DNA from: a virus
DNA length: 64,000 nt
Strand: one strand, 5' to 3'
IMG/VR virus record: IMGVR_UViG_3300025405_000011
Span: 1-64,000 of that record
The notes below the pieces were generated by a model, which saw only the letters and a list, made by a program, of their open reading frames with translations, did not search any database and had not been told where the DNA came from. Each line of letters starts with the position of its first letter. Position 1 is the first letter of the stretch. Of the stretch, positions 25,240-33,438 are shown piece by piece. A program made the position numbers and the translations under genes.

Positions 25240-25695
25240 CTATACTCCTCTACAATAGGCCACCGATGTAGGCGTCTCCCACACGGCTACTTCATACAAC
25301 TTAAGATCGTTACCAAATTCTACCTCAATGTCGTTCTCAATCTGCTCCCAACCCCAACGAGCAATATTTTCTGCTGTAGGGATGTAGGGAAATACAATAT
25401 AGTTCCAGTCTTGCTCTTGGGAGATAGTTTCCATCATACTACGAACTATATCGTCATTTTGCCAAACAGCAAACCCATGATCTAGGACATCATGAATTCT
25501 ATTGTTCATAATTGTCTTAAGATTACCAAAGTCAATAAGCATTCCATGATCAGGACGGCTAGGGTCATCAATTATATCTCCTTCACAGGTTACTCGAACT
25601 TTATAACGGTGACCGTGTGGGTTTCGACATTTACTACCATGAGTACTAACACGGTGTCCTAGATCAAATTCGATTTCTTTACTAATAAGATTCAT
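25240..25695 (-). CDS. queD: 6-carboxy-tetrahydropterin synthase (QueD)
   Basis: A 151-residue enzyme converting dihydroneopterin triphosphate to 6-carboxytetrahydropterin, the second step to CDG. Zinc-binding histidines H14, H27 and H29 and the catalytic C23 are in FDLGHRVSTH and SKCRNPHGH. Also seen are DHGMLIDF, a later DHG, PTAENIA and WETPTS, all typical. It is the first gene after the promoter at 25717-25745 and leads an operon through queE and folE. Confidence 0.92.
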   Translation of the reverse strand: MNLISKEIEFDLGHRVSTHGSKCRNPHGHRYKVRVTCEGDIIDDPSRPDHGMLIDFGNLKTIMNNRIHDVLDHGFAVWQNDDIVRSMMETISQEQDWNYIVFPYIPTAENIARWGWEQIENDIEVEFGNDLKLYEVAVWETPTSVAYCRGV

Positions 25696-25716
25696 TCTTA
25701 CTCCTAACTAATATTA

Positions 25717-25745
25717 ATTATAGTGCTTTTATTCTTCGGGAACAA
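25717..25745 (-). promoter_or_regulatory. Promoter, TTGTTC-N17-TATAAT (queD operon)
   Basis: -35 TTGTTC at 25740-25745 and -10 TATAAT at 25717-25722 on the minus strand, 17 bases apart. The leader of about 16 bases carries AGGAG before the queD ATG. The -35 box lies within the end of the upstream gene. Confidence 0.7.
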
Positions 25746-25929
25746 CTGTTTTAAGTTTTTCTTCCCATTGCCATTGCTCAATCCAACTCTCAACAATTCC
25801 ATAGGCATGATACCGTCCTAGTTCATAGTTTAAGGGTGCATCTGAGTCATCTACATGTGGAGCAAATGCTCGTATATTATTCTTGGCTCCTGTTAATCGA
25901 AAGATCAACATCTCTACTAGATCCTGCAC
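25729..25929 (-). CDS. Hypothetical protein
   Basis: About 66 residues, helical, with a aromatic WIEQWQWEEK segment. I prefer GTG at 25929, one base after the upstream stop and behind AAAGGA; a TTG at 25944 is the longer option. Last gene of the large modification operon. Function unknown. Confidence 0.5.
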   Translation of the reverse strand: MQDLVEMLIFRLTGAKNNIRAFAPHVDDSDAPLNYELGRYHAYGIVESWIEQWQWEEKLKTVVPEE

Positions 25930-25930
25930 A

Positions 25931-26677
25931 CTAGTCCTTTCCAAATCCCTTAAAAATCTTTTTAGTTCTAAACCCAGTTTGATATAGTCTTAGAGTTTTA
26001 GGCTTTTCTGGTTTACCCTTATACTTCCACTCAAAACGATGAAATTTACGAGCACCGATAACTCCTTCACGAAGTCCCCAGCGATGTCTTTTAAACGGGA
26101 TGGCTTGTATAATTGGAGTACCTTTGGGTATAGTGCCTGTCCAACCTTTCTTTAAGACAAATGGGAAATTGACACTCATGGCATTAAAACGATCAGTGTC
26201 CACTATTCCTGGAAGGCAGTAGAAGGGTAGTTCATGTCTATGTAGAGGGTTAACCCATAGAATACTATAACCACGAGGAGCTGCTAATATATAGTCACAG
26301 TTCCATTTATGGATGGCTTCATCATAACCCTCTGGAATGGGGTAGTCAGGAATCTGCATTAAATCATGTCCACTAACTAGACTAGGAGTACAGGTAAAGC
26401 TAGTGTTATCCTCAGTTCGAGTAACAACAACATCTTCAGCAAGTGTTATAACATAGCCTACTGTTAGTGTATCCAATACCGGCATACAGAACTTTACAGT
26501 AGGTATAGACTTTCCATCATCATAGGTACCTACTGTACCATCTCCACCCCATAGTGGCATATCCCGCATCCATTTGGGCATTACTCTTAGAACAGGTTTT
26601 ACGTTCTCGATGTTGGGCTGTATACCTGGAGTCTGTCTCTTAAAGTTATGACTCATACTTACACGTATATGTTTCAT
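25931..26677 (-). CDS. Conserved protein, paralog of 41094-41828
   Basis: A 248-residue protein clearly related to the product of 41094-41828: both share a CMP-x-LD pattern (KFCMPVLDTL versus KHCMPFLDAL), a central LAEDV strand, the NPLHRHELPF / HPLNRWDLPF segment, and a G-T-I-P-K-G-T / G-K-I-P-A-G-T turn followed by QAIPFKR / QLIPFRR. The strand-rich layout suggests a beta-sandwich or cupin-like fold. One copy lies next to the aminotransferase, the other among oxygenases and a sulfotransferase, so a role in the same modification chemistry is possible. Confidence 0.7.
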   Translation of the reverse strand: MKHIRVSMSHNFKRQTPGIQPNIENVKPVLRVMPKWMRDMPLWGGDGTVGTYDDGKSIPTVKFCMPVLDTLTVGYVITLAEDVVVTRTEDNTSFTCTPSLVSGHDLMQIPDYPIPEGYDEAIHKWNCDYILAAPRGYSILWVNPLHRHELPFYCLPGIVDTDRFNAMSVNFPFVLKKGWTGTIPKGTPIIQAIPFKRHRWGLREGVIGARKFHRFEWKYKGKPEKPKTLRLYQTGFRTKKIFKGFGKD

Positions 26678-26678
26678 A

Positions 26679-27872
26679 CTAGTTTTCCTCTACTGCTGCT
26701 CTTACACGCAAGAAAGCTGCAACTAGATCTCCACTCGGAGAGTTTAGAGCAGCATATAGTCTTACAACATTGGCTCCGTATAGTACACGTCCGGTAAATA
26801 CTTTATTGTTCCAAATTCTCTGTACTAGTCCATCAATCTCTACATCAGTATCGGTATTGATCTTCATACCGAGCATAAGTCCCAATCCATGTAGACTAGC
26901 TTCAGTGCAGCCTTGAAAAGCATGTCGTGCCTGTTCACCACGAGACCTTACCTGAGCCAAAAACACTGGGTCACTAGTGGCTCGAAACATAGCATACCCA
27001 GCGGCAACACTAACAGGATTTCCTCCAAAGGTGCTCAAGTGAGTAAAGGGATTGTCTACGCTCATAGAGTTCCATCGTTCACCACTAGACAAAACTGCTC
27101 CTAGAGGATATCCACCACCAAGAGCCTTACCTAGTGTAACTATATCTGGGTGTACATCTTGATACTGATCTAGTACAAACTGAGTACCAGTTCTACCAAA
27201 ACCCGTCTGTACTTCATCAATTACCAATAGTACTCCGTGGCTCTTACACCAGTCACTAACATACTTGGCCCATTCAGGGTCAATGGGTACTACCCCAGCT
27301 TCCCCCTGTACGAGTTCCATAAAGAAAGCAGCTCGGTTTCCATATTCCTCTGGGATTTCTTCTCCCTGCTGGACCCACCGAGTAAGCTCCGGACTAACCA
27401 TATGAGCGAAAGGCTCACGATAAGTTGGCTTATAAGTGAGACTAAGACTACCGAGACTACGACCATGGAATCCATCCTTTAGTGCTATAAAACCCTGTCT
27501 CCCAGTTGAGAGAGTGGCTAACTTCATTGCTAGTTCATTTGCTTCGGTACCACTAGTACAGAACCAAGTTCTACACTCTTCGGCAATACCATTACTCATA
27601 GTTAGAGTAGAAAACCTTTCGGCAAGAGCTTCAGCATATTTCAATTGCTCTTTAATATTAAACTCACCGTAGACATTAATATGAGCATACTTCTCTACTG
27701 TCCTCTTGACTGCTTTTTGAATAGGTCCATAGTTATGACCCATATTATTAACAGCAATACCACAAGCCATATCAAACATATCACCATACTCTTTGGTATG
27801 TAGGTAGCTACCTTGTGCACCTCTAATAGTAATATCATAGGGCCAAGGATTAGTTCTCGCTAGAAAGTCCAT
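26679..27872 (-). CDS. Class III PLP-dependent aminotransferase
   Basis: A 397-residue fold-type I enzyme of the class III (omega-amino acid / acetylornithine) group, which moves amino groups between omega-amino donors and aldehydes. Motifs: TSGTEANELA at 106-115 (phosphate binding), FHGRSLGSL, ELVQGEAG, D219-E-V-Q-T-G-F-G-R, and the PLP lysine K249 in TLGKALGGG. Start chosen at MDFLART (27872); a longer ATG at 27893 overlaps more. It is the fourth gene after dpdA, directly downstream of LuxC- and LuxE-like genes, so its acceptor may be the aldehyde they produce; beta-alanine from the phage PanD is a candidate donor. Confidence 0.9.
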   Translation of the reverse strand: MDFLARTNPWPYDITIRGAQGSYLHTKEYGDMFDMACGIAVNNMGHNYGPIQKAVKRTVEKYAHINVYGEFNIKEQLKYAEALAERFSTLTMSNGIAEECRTWFCTSGTEANELAMKLATLSTGRQGFIALKDGFHGRSLGSLSLTYKPTYREPFAHMVSPELTRWVQQGEEIPEEYGNRAAFFMELVQGEAGVVPIDPEWAKYVSDWCKSHGVLLVIDEVQTGFGRTGTQFVLDQYQDVHPDIVTLGKALGGGYPLGAVLSSGERWNSMSVDNPFTHLSTFGGNPVSVAAGYAMFRATSDPVFLAQVRSRGEQARHAFQGCTEASLHGLGLMLGMKINTDTDVEIDGLVQRIWNNKVFTGRVLYGANVVRLYAALNSPSGDLVAAFLRVRAAVEEN

Positions 27873-28050
27873 CTTCTTCTTTCTTTTGTTCAATTAAAAA
27901 TAGATCTTCTGCACTATAGGGATCAATCTCGTCATAGACCCACTCTACAATAACTCTACCATCGATGGCTTTACCGACCACTTGGCCTAGACTAGTCTTA
28001 ACTGTAACTATATCCCCAACTTGAAACTGATATTCTTCATCCACTGGCAT
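27850..28050 (-). CDS. Small SH3/KOW-like protein
   Basis: A 66-residue protein with FQVGDIVTVKTSLGQ, a valine-rich strand and VEWVYDE, resembling a small SH3-like or KOW-type barrel, then an acidic tail. It overlaps both the LuxC-like gene and the aminotransferase gene. It could be a scaffold or accessory subunit of the enzymes around it. Confidence 0.55.
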   Translation of the reverse strand: MPVDEEYQFQVGDIVTVKTSLGQVVGKAIDGRVIVEWVYDEIDPYSAEDLFLIEQKKEEDGLSSEN

Positions 28051-29077
28051 CTCCTACATATATATCAAAATCATCAACAGTATCAAACTGTTCAAAGAAT
28101 TGTGGAAACTGCATATAACCGAGGTCACAAATTCTAGTAACCATAAGGTCTTCTAGTATATCATTTATTCCGTCATCTTCTCGAAGACAGGCTACTGTAC
28201 TAATACTACTATGCCACTTCTCGATAAATTCTTCTACTTCATCAAGGTAGTCTACTACACAAAATCTAGCATCTCCATATAGTGTAGTAAAAATCTCAGG
28301 ACTTATCAACTCTTCTCTGCGAATATACTTTTGTACATAATTAGCAGAGATAAATTGCTGTACTAATTCACTCTTACGAGTTAGTGGCAGTTTACCTCTA
28401 AACTGATCGACCATTTCTCCATACATAACAGTCATAATGTCACTAATTTCTTTCCATTGCTTTTCACTAACACGTCCTATAATTATATAGAACTTGGGAC
28501 TTAGGCAACCTTCTCCATAGAAAGAAAAGAAATCAAAACAAATTTCATTAATGGTAACTGGAGTAAGATCCTCAGCACGAATTATCCCAAAACTAAACTT
28601 GGGTCCATGGACGTGTACTGTTCTATGTTCACTCTCTAGACCAATAAAGGCGTCTACTGTATCTTGTCCTCCAAAGACCACTACATCAGTGGCTTCTTCT
28701 AGAGCAGTTCTCCACTCCTCAGAAAGTTTTAATTCATCACTAGCAGTATTAAAGACTTTAGTTTGAACATCTTTACCGTGATGTTCTATCACATTCTCAA
28801 TTAAGAAATATTCATCTAGAGTGGGTGCTTTAATAGTTACACTCTCGGGGCCAGCAAGCTTAAGGCATAAGAAGACACTTTTAGCAGTAGCACCAGGCAC
28901 ACTCTTGGCACCAATAATAACAAACTTTCTACCACTCTTTTCAGTATACTCTTCAAACTCCCTGGGGACCTCCATGGCCTCTATGGCCATACGATAGTCA
29001 GTCTCTAGAAATCGTCCATACTGAGAAAGTACACCAACCATATCTACTTCTGGATTAATTATCCATTGCTTGGGCAT
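28037..29077 (-). CDS. LuxC-like acyl/carboxylate reductase
   Basis: A 346-residue member of the LuxC branch of the aldehyde dehydrogenase fold, which reduces an enzyme-bound acyl group to an aldehyde with NADPH. The nucleophilic cysteine is C191 in YGEGCLSPK. Other family marks: early IIGAKSVPGATA nucleotide-binding turn (54-65), VVVFGGQDTVDAF (132-144), HGPKFSFG, and a late ICDLGYMQFP. It is shorter than LuxC of luminous bacteria (about 480), mostly at the N-terminus. There are no luciferase genes; it is interlocked with the LuxE-like gene by a 23-base overlap. Confidence 0.8.
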   Translation of the reverse strand: MPKQWIINPEVDMVGVLSQYGRFLETDYRMAIEAMEVPREFEEYTEKSGRKFVIIGAKSVPGATAKSVFLCLKLAGPESVTIKAPTLDEYFLIENVIEHHGKDVQTKVFNTASDELKLSEEWRTALEEATDVVVFGGQDTVDAFIGLESEHRTVHVHGPKFSFGIIRAEDLTPVTINEICFDFFSFYGEGCLSPKFYIIIGRVSEKQWKEISDIMTVMYGEMVDQFRGKLPLTRKSELVQQFISANYVQKYIRREELISPEIFTTLYGDARFCVVDYLDEVEEFIEKWHSSISTVACLREDDGINDILEDLMVTRICDLGYMQFPQFFEQFDTVDDFDIYVGDASG

Positions 29078-30128
29078 AAGTTAAGCTACATCCTTTCTCA
29101 GGAGCATTGGTTGCCCTTCCTTCCAATACTAGTGTTGGAGGCCCATCTGAACTATACTTAAAGTGACCCACATCTTCAGTTAATATAAAAGGACAACTCC
29201 AGATATTGGCTAGATCTACAAAGGCAATAATTCCACTTTCCCCATCTTTAACTTCAGTCTGAGTAAGTGGGTCTACTAAACGAACATTTAACCAGTTAGG
29301 CCATTCGTATTCTACTTCTTGAGAGTTACCGGTAGCATAAAGTTGGCTACTAATTTCACTCATACTATATTCTCGAATACTATCTTGAGGACTAATCCCA
29401 AAAAAGTCAGATACTCTAGCAGTTAGTTGACTAGCAGTAAGTTTAATATCTCTGCCCTTCCAACCACCAGTTTCAATAAATATAGAACCTTCTGGAAGTT
29501 TTATGGGCATTAGAGAAGAATTATTAATTGTAGTCATTAGGTCATAGAAAGCTAAACTAGTACCAAATAACAATACTGGTTCTTCCTCTTTTGCTAGATC
29601 TAATTCAATAAAACTTCTGACTCTCTGGGGGTCAGTCATTCCTTCAAAACGTTCAGTAATTCCTCTACGATCATGCTGAGCTGAGATATGTACCATCATA
29701 TAGTAGAGACTACTATTACCTAATACTGGAGTTAACAATATCACTCGATACTTGGGGAATGGAGAACCATCTACAAATGCTCTAAACCCTTCTGCAATAC
29801 TAATTCTATAGGCTTCAGTATCATACATACGATGCATACTCTTATCACCTTGAGTAGTACCACTAGAGTGAAATTCTATTCCGGGAAAGGGCATACGGTC
29901 ACTAAGTACAATACCTACATCATGTCTTTTAAACTCACTAATAGGCATAAGTGGAATTTCTCTCCAGTCAGAGAGTTCTCCAATACTATAACGCTCGTAT
30001 ACTGGATTTAATTCTCGATGTAGATCATAGAGTCCGAGTGCAATCTCACCAAACTTCTCTTGGTGTAACGGATTCCTAACAAACTCAGTAGCATTCTTTA
30101 TAGCTCTATCAATCTCGTTCTTATTCAT
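29055..30128 (-). CDS. LuxE-like acyl-protein synthetase (carboxylate activation)
   Basis: A 357-residue ANL-type adenylating enzyme of the LuxE family: it activates a carboxylic acid with ATP and passes the acyl group via a cysteine thioester to a LuxC-type reductase. Motifs: phosphate loop SSGTTQGDKS at 88-97, ETGGWKG at 219-225, YSMSEISSQLY at 254-264, TEDVG at 317-321, and the C-terminal KGCSL (C347), matching the acylated cysteine of LuxE. I chose the start at 30128, which overlaps the exonuclease stop; longer frames start deep inside that gene. In luminous bacteria the acid is myristate; here CDG is the proposed substrate by context. Confidence 0.82.
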   Translation of the reverse strand: MNKNEIDRAIKNATEFVRNPLHQEKFGEIALGLYDLHRELNPVYERYSIGELSDWREIPLMPISEFKRHDVGIVLSDRMPFPGIEFHSSGTTQGDKSMHRMYDTEAYRISIAEGFRAFVDGSPFPKYRVILLTPVLGNSSLYYMMVHISAQHDRRGITERFEGMTDPQRVRSFIELDLAKEEEPVLLFGTSLAFYDLMTTINNSSLMPIKLPEGSIFIETGGWKGRDIKLTASQLTARVSDFFGISPQDSIREYSMSEISSQLYATGNSQEVEYEWPNWLNVRLVDPLTQTEVKDGESGIIAFVDLANIWSCPFILTEDVGHFKYSSDGPPTLVLEGRATNAPEKGCSLTYAQAMDN

Positions 30129-31071
30129 TGAATAATTTCCTTCCAAATGTAGATTCGGTCCATAGTGTGCCTTTAAGCCATCTATCCTTAATACTATTAA
30201 GTTCAAAGTAATCAAACAACTTTAATAGGTGTTCTCCATGATGTGGAGTATCTGGTCCTACAGGTTTAAACTGTAAATTACCTAGAGGTGGAAATGGAAT
30301 ATCATCTAGTCCCTTTAGCTCAATTAGACTAAATGCTCTACGTACCACTTCTTCATGAGGGGAGATCTTATCATTACCTTCATTAAAGATATTGTCTAGA
30401 GAGCCATAATCTTGTATTAGTTTGGTTGCCTTTTTGGGACCAATGCCGGGGACTCCAGGGATATTGTCTCCTTTATCTCCCATAAGAGCCCAAATCTCTG
30501 GTAGTCTCCAGGGGTCTATTCCCCACTCATCTACAACTGACTCTACATCAAAGATCTCTTCTTTAGTATCTTTGCTCTGCCCTAAACTGGGCTTTACTAC
30601 AATAACGTTTTTACGAATTAATTGACGTATATCGTGATCGGCACTAACAATTACTACTTTATCAAATACTGGGCCAAAAGCAGTTGCTGCCTTGGCTATA
30701 ATATCATCTGCTTCTACATCTTGTAAGCGTAAGTAGGGTATACCCATACTCTTTACAATTTCAAAGACTAGTTCTAGTTGAGGTCTAAACTCATCAACTA
30801 CTGGTTCTTCATTTTCTTCTTTCTTACGATTACGGTTGGCCTTATACTGTGGGTCGATAGCCAATCGTTTACTACTTCTACCTTGATCAAAAGCAATAAG
30901 AACATGAGAAGGTTCGAATCTACGAATCATACTAGAAATAGTATTAATTGTACCGTAGACTCCCCAAGTACCAACTCCATCACTATTTCTTAGTTCTTGT
31001 TTCATTAATCCACTATAGCCACGAATAAAGATATTGTGTCCATCAAAGATTAGGAGTGTACTTTTATCCAT
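30121..31071 (-). CDS. 5'-3' exonuclease (FEN/T5 exonuclease family)
   Basis: A 316-residue structure-specific nuclease for removing RNA primers and flaps. Metal-binding acids are in LIFDGHN (D), AFDQGRSSKR, VEADDIIA (E, D, D), SADHDIRQL and MGDKGDNIPG, followed by the helix-hairpin-helix VPGIGPKKA. It starts inside the dpdA stop region (TATGGATAA). Its location between dpdA and luxE-like shows that replication and modification genes share one transcript. Confidence 0.9.
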   Translation of the reverse strand: MDKSTLLIFDGHNIFIRGYSGLMKQELRNSDGVGTWGVYGTINTISSMIRRFEPSHVLIAFDQGRSSKRLAIDPQYKANRNRKKEENEEPVVDEFRPQLELVFEIVKSMGIPYLRLQDVEADDIIAKAATAFGPVFDKVVIVSADHDIRQLIRKNVIVVKPSLGQSKDTKEEIFDVESVVDEWGIDPWRLPEIWALMGDKGDNIPGVPGIGPKKATKLIQDYGSLDNIFNEGNDKISPHEEVVRRAFSLIELKGLDDIPFPPLGNLQFKPVGPDTPHHGEHLLKLFDYFELNSIKDRWLKGTLWTESTFGRKLFNE

Positions 31072-31927
31072 AATACTTTTCAAACTCTCCCCACAGAAGA
31101 TTAATATCAGTAAAGCCTAGATATTGTTCCCACTGTTCTTTGGGGATCTTACAGGCAGCTAGATAGCAAGCAACATTCCAAGCAATCACTTCTTGTTCTT
31201 CTCGAGTATAAGTTCTACTAAAGTCTAATGGAGTCCAGTCTTTGTCTCTACCAAAAGAAATATTTCTAAGAGCCTTAAACTTAGTAGGGCAGGCATAGGG
31301 TGCAGTAGTATCATGACTATGCACTAGTCCTAGTTCCAGTATCTTTTTAAACATAGGATGTCTAAATAGAGTAAATAGTTCACGAACTTCTAGAGTGCCG
31401 AGCATATGAATGCCTGTACCATTACCCTTAGTAAATTCTTGACTAGTGGTCAAGTGCTCTAGAAAGCCCAATCTTTTAGCCCAGAAAGGTAACCCTTCAC
31501 TAGTTTCAGTCTTAATCTTAGTATCATAAGTGACCCCAATACGATCTACAATACCACTCTGATCCCAGAATCTATAGCTCTCTAGCCCACTTTGGAGATC
31601 TTTAGCTTGTATAACTGCCATATATTTACCATGGTAGTCAGTATCTTTCATACTCTCATAAAACTCTATACTACGCTTACGAGTTTTCTTGTCCTTATGT
31701 AGAACATCCGGAAGGATAATCCAGTTGGGCTGTAAACGTCCAGCCAAGTAGGCCAAACGAGCCCCACCTTGACCTTCTCCTAGTTCATCTGCACCATTAT
31801 CTAGAACAAGTTTGTTCATAGTCTTATAGGATTCAATAACTGTAGAATCTTTCATCTCATGAGATAAAGCATACCCTAGAGATCTTGGGTGAGATAACTT
31901 ATGGGGTTTGCCCAGATATAAATCCAT
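31064..31927 (-). CDS. dpdA: DpdA-like DNA 7-deazaguanine transglycosylase
   Basis: A 287-residue TIM-barrel protein related to tRNA-guanine transglycosylase; phage DpdA swaps guanine for a 7-deazaguanine base in DNA. Supporting features: LVLDNGADELG at 40-50 and ILPDVLHKD at 71-79 (both with the aspartates expected at the base-binding and catalytic sites), HMLGTLE at 174-180, and LVHSHDTTAP at 201-210. The four-cysteine/histidine zinc site of bacterial Tgt is not evident. Presence of FolE, QueD and QueE in the same window strengthens the call. It is the enzyme that would commit the phage-made base to DNA. Confidence 0.78.
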   Translation of the reverse strand: MDLYLGKPHKLSHPRSLGYALSHEMKDSTVIESYKTMNKLVLDNGADELGEGQGGARLAYLAGRLQPNWIILPDVLHKDKKTRKRSIEFYESMKDTDYHGKYMAVIQAKDLQSGLESYRFWDQSGIVDRIGVTYDTKIKTETSEGLPFWAKRLGFLEHLTTSQEFTKGNGTGIHMLGTLEVRELFTLFRHPMFKKILELGLVHSHDTTAPYACPTKFKALRNISFGRDKDWTPLDFSRTYTREEQEVIAWNVACYLAACKIPKEQWEQYLGFTDINLLWGEFEKYYG

Positions 31928-31928
31928 A

Positions 31929-32579
31929 TTATTTCCTTACTAGGGTAGCAGCAAAGTTCGAATACTTTTCTCGAACATCTAATTCACAATTATAGCCATT
32001 CTTTTCAGCTAGTTCAACTATTTCTTGGGGGTCATGACTATTAAAGTTACGACTCCAATCCCAGTTAGGGTCATTTAGACTTCGATTAAATTCATGTCTT
32101 TGAGAGATAAATAGAACAGCTTTATTGCTCATAGCCATAACCTTTTCTAGTAATTCTAGGGAATAGTCATGAGGCAAAGAGTCCATCATGCACAATACTA
32201 GAGTTATATCTGCTCGTATTCCTTTATCATAAGCACTCTCTATACTTTCTACTTCGAAAGAAGCATTGGGTAAGTCAGCATAAATCTCTCGAGAACCATA
32301 GATCATATTTTCAGCTAGATCAGTCCCTAGGTATTTAATATCTGGGTTAATACTTCTTAGAGTCATAGCATAAGCACAACCCACTTCATGTACCGTAACA
32401 TTAGGGTCTAGTGCATAAAAATAATCTGTAATCTCTTTGGCTTTTTCTCGAACAAAATTAACAGTCCTCTTACGGTAGAGTCCCAATACTTTCTTTTCTG
32501 TAAAATTATTCCAATACTCTTTACGTTGCTCGTCTGACAGTGTATTGATGTCAAACTTACCCAATCCTTTTTTAACCAT
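31929..32579 (-). CDS. Class I SAM-dependent methyltransferase
   Basis: A 216-residue Rossmann methyltransferase: motif I VHEVGCAYAM near residue 66 (a variant glycine loop), motif II acidic residue in YLGTDLAENM, and ITLVLCMMDSLPH as motif IV. No DPPY-type motif, so it is not a standard DNA adenine or N4-cytosine methylase; small-molecule or modified-base methylation is more likely. It sits between dpdA and the amidoligases with overlapping ends, so it may methylate the deazaguanine side chain. Confidence 0.7.
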   Translation of the reverse strand: MVKKGLGKFDINTLSDEQRKEYWNNFTEKKVLGLYRKRTVNFVREKAKEITDYFYALDPNVTVHEVGCAYAMTLRSINPDIKYLGTDLAENMIYGSREIYADLPNASFEVESIESAYDKGIRADITLVLCMMDSLPHDYSLELLEKVMAMSNKAVLFISQRHEFNRSLNDPNWDWSRNFNSHDPQEIVELAEKNGYNCELDVREKYSNFAATLVRK

Positions 32580-33438
32580 TTTTAATCATTTCTATAGTTT
32601 CTTGTGACCAGTCTCTTACATATTCTAGAGTTGGTAGTTTTTCAGTGCTTTTAATACTAAATTCTGCAATCCTTTGAATTAACTTAGGGTCTCTAGTACC
32701 CGGCCACACTCTCCATTCGAGAGTATTATAGTTCTTAGTGGGGTCCATAACAGCACCAGGGCAGATTAGTCTACGGTATTGATATAGTTCAAAACTTTGT
32801 CTAGAACCATCCGGTAGTTTATGATGCCTACGGTATTCGTAACTATATTCTTCATAGTCCTTGGTCTTCAATAGATCATTTATAAAGTCATCACTATAGC
32901 GGTAGGTCTTGGGAGAATGTTGAGAAGTTGCTGCTTCATGTACGGCTATTAATAGATACTGTGCTTCTCTTACCCACTCAGTAAATTCTAGTAATCTTTT
33001 CCAGTTTGTTTCACTCTGGGCTCCAAAGTCCACGTGAACATGTAGGTCATGAAATAGATCTGGGTCAATTTCAGCTCCATATAGATCTAGATTTAATAGC
33101 ATTTTATTAAGAGTATAAAAGTCTTCTTCCATATTTTCAGGTCTTAGTATCGGAGAGATTAGTTCTGCACCCTGCCAATATTGTCTATTGCTTTCTTTGC
33201 CTCCAACAATACTACCGTCAGGCAACATTACTAGTCTTCTACACCTAGTGCCATTATGATTGCTAATAGTTTTATCACTAGAAATATTCCAACGATCATA
33301 CCTACGAACTTTTTCACTGAGTGATACTCCTCTATCTCGCCATTCCTCAAAGGAAATCTCTTGTAATTTAAAAACTACTTGAGCAGCCTTAAGGAGATTA
33401 ATATCCCCCATCTCTATTTCTAGCCCATAAGTAGTCAT
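32572..33438 (-). CDS. Amidoligase-family protein, single domain
   Basis: A 288-residue protein of the glutamine-synthetase-fold COOH-NH2 ligase (amidoligase) group, which couples a carboxylate and an amine using ATP. Signature elements: opening YGLEIEMGD, the central LHVHVDFG, and the closing NTLEWRVWPGTRDPK with its glutamate and arginine. It is coupled to the tandem amidoligase gene upstream by TAATG. In this operon it could attach an amino acid or amine to the modified base. Confidence 0.7.
   Translation of the reverse strand: MTTYGLEIEMGDINLLKAAQVVFKLQEISFEEWRDRGVSLSEKVRRYDRWNISSDKTISNHNGTRCRRLVMLPDGSIVGGKESNRQYWQGAELISPILRPENMEEDFYTLNKMLLNLDLYGAEIDPDLFHDLHVHVDFGAQSETNWKRLLEFTEWVREAQYLLIAVHEAATSQHSPKTYRYSDDFINDLLKTKDYEEYSYEYRRHHKLPDGSRQSFELYQYRRLICPGAVMDPTKNYNTLEWRVWPGTRDPKLIQRIAEFSIKSTEKLPTLEYVRDWSQETIEMIKNG

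Noticed and set aside
26679-27872. Glutamate-1-semialdehyde aminomutase or arginine/lysine biosynthesis enzyme
   Set aside because: The motifs are class III in general and cannot separate these; no other amino-acid or haem synthesis gene is present, so a specific metabolic name was not given.
28037-30128. Bioluminescence (lux) operon
   Set aside because: LuxC- and LuxE-like genes are present but no LuxA, LuxB or LuxD was seen, and the neighbours are base-modification genes; light production is very unlikely.
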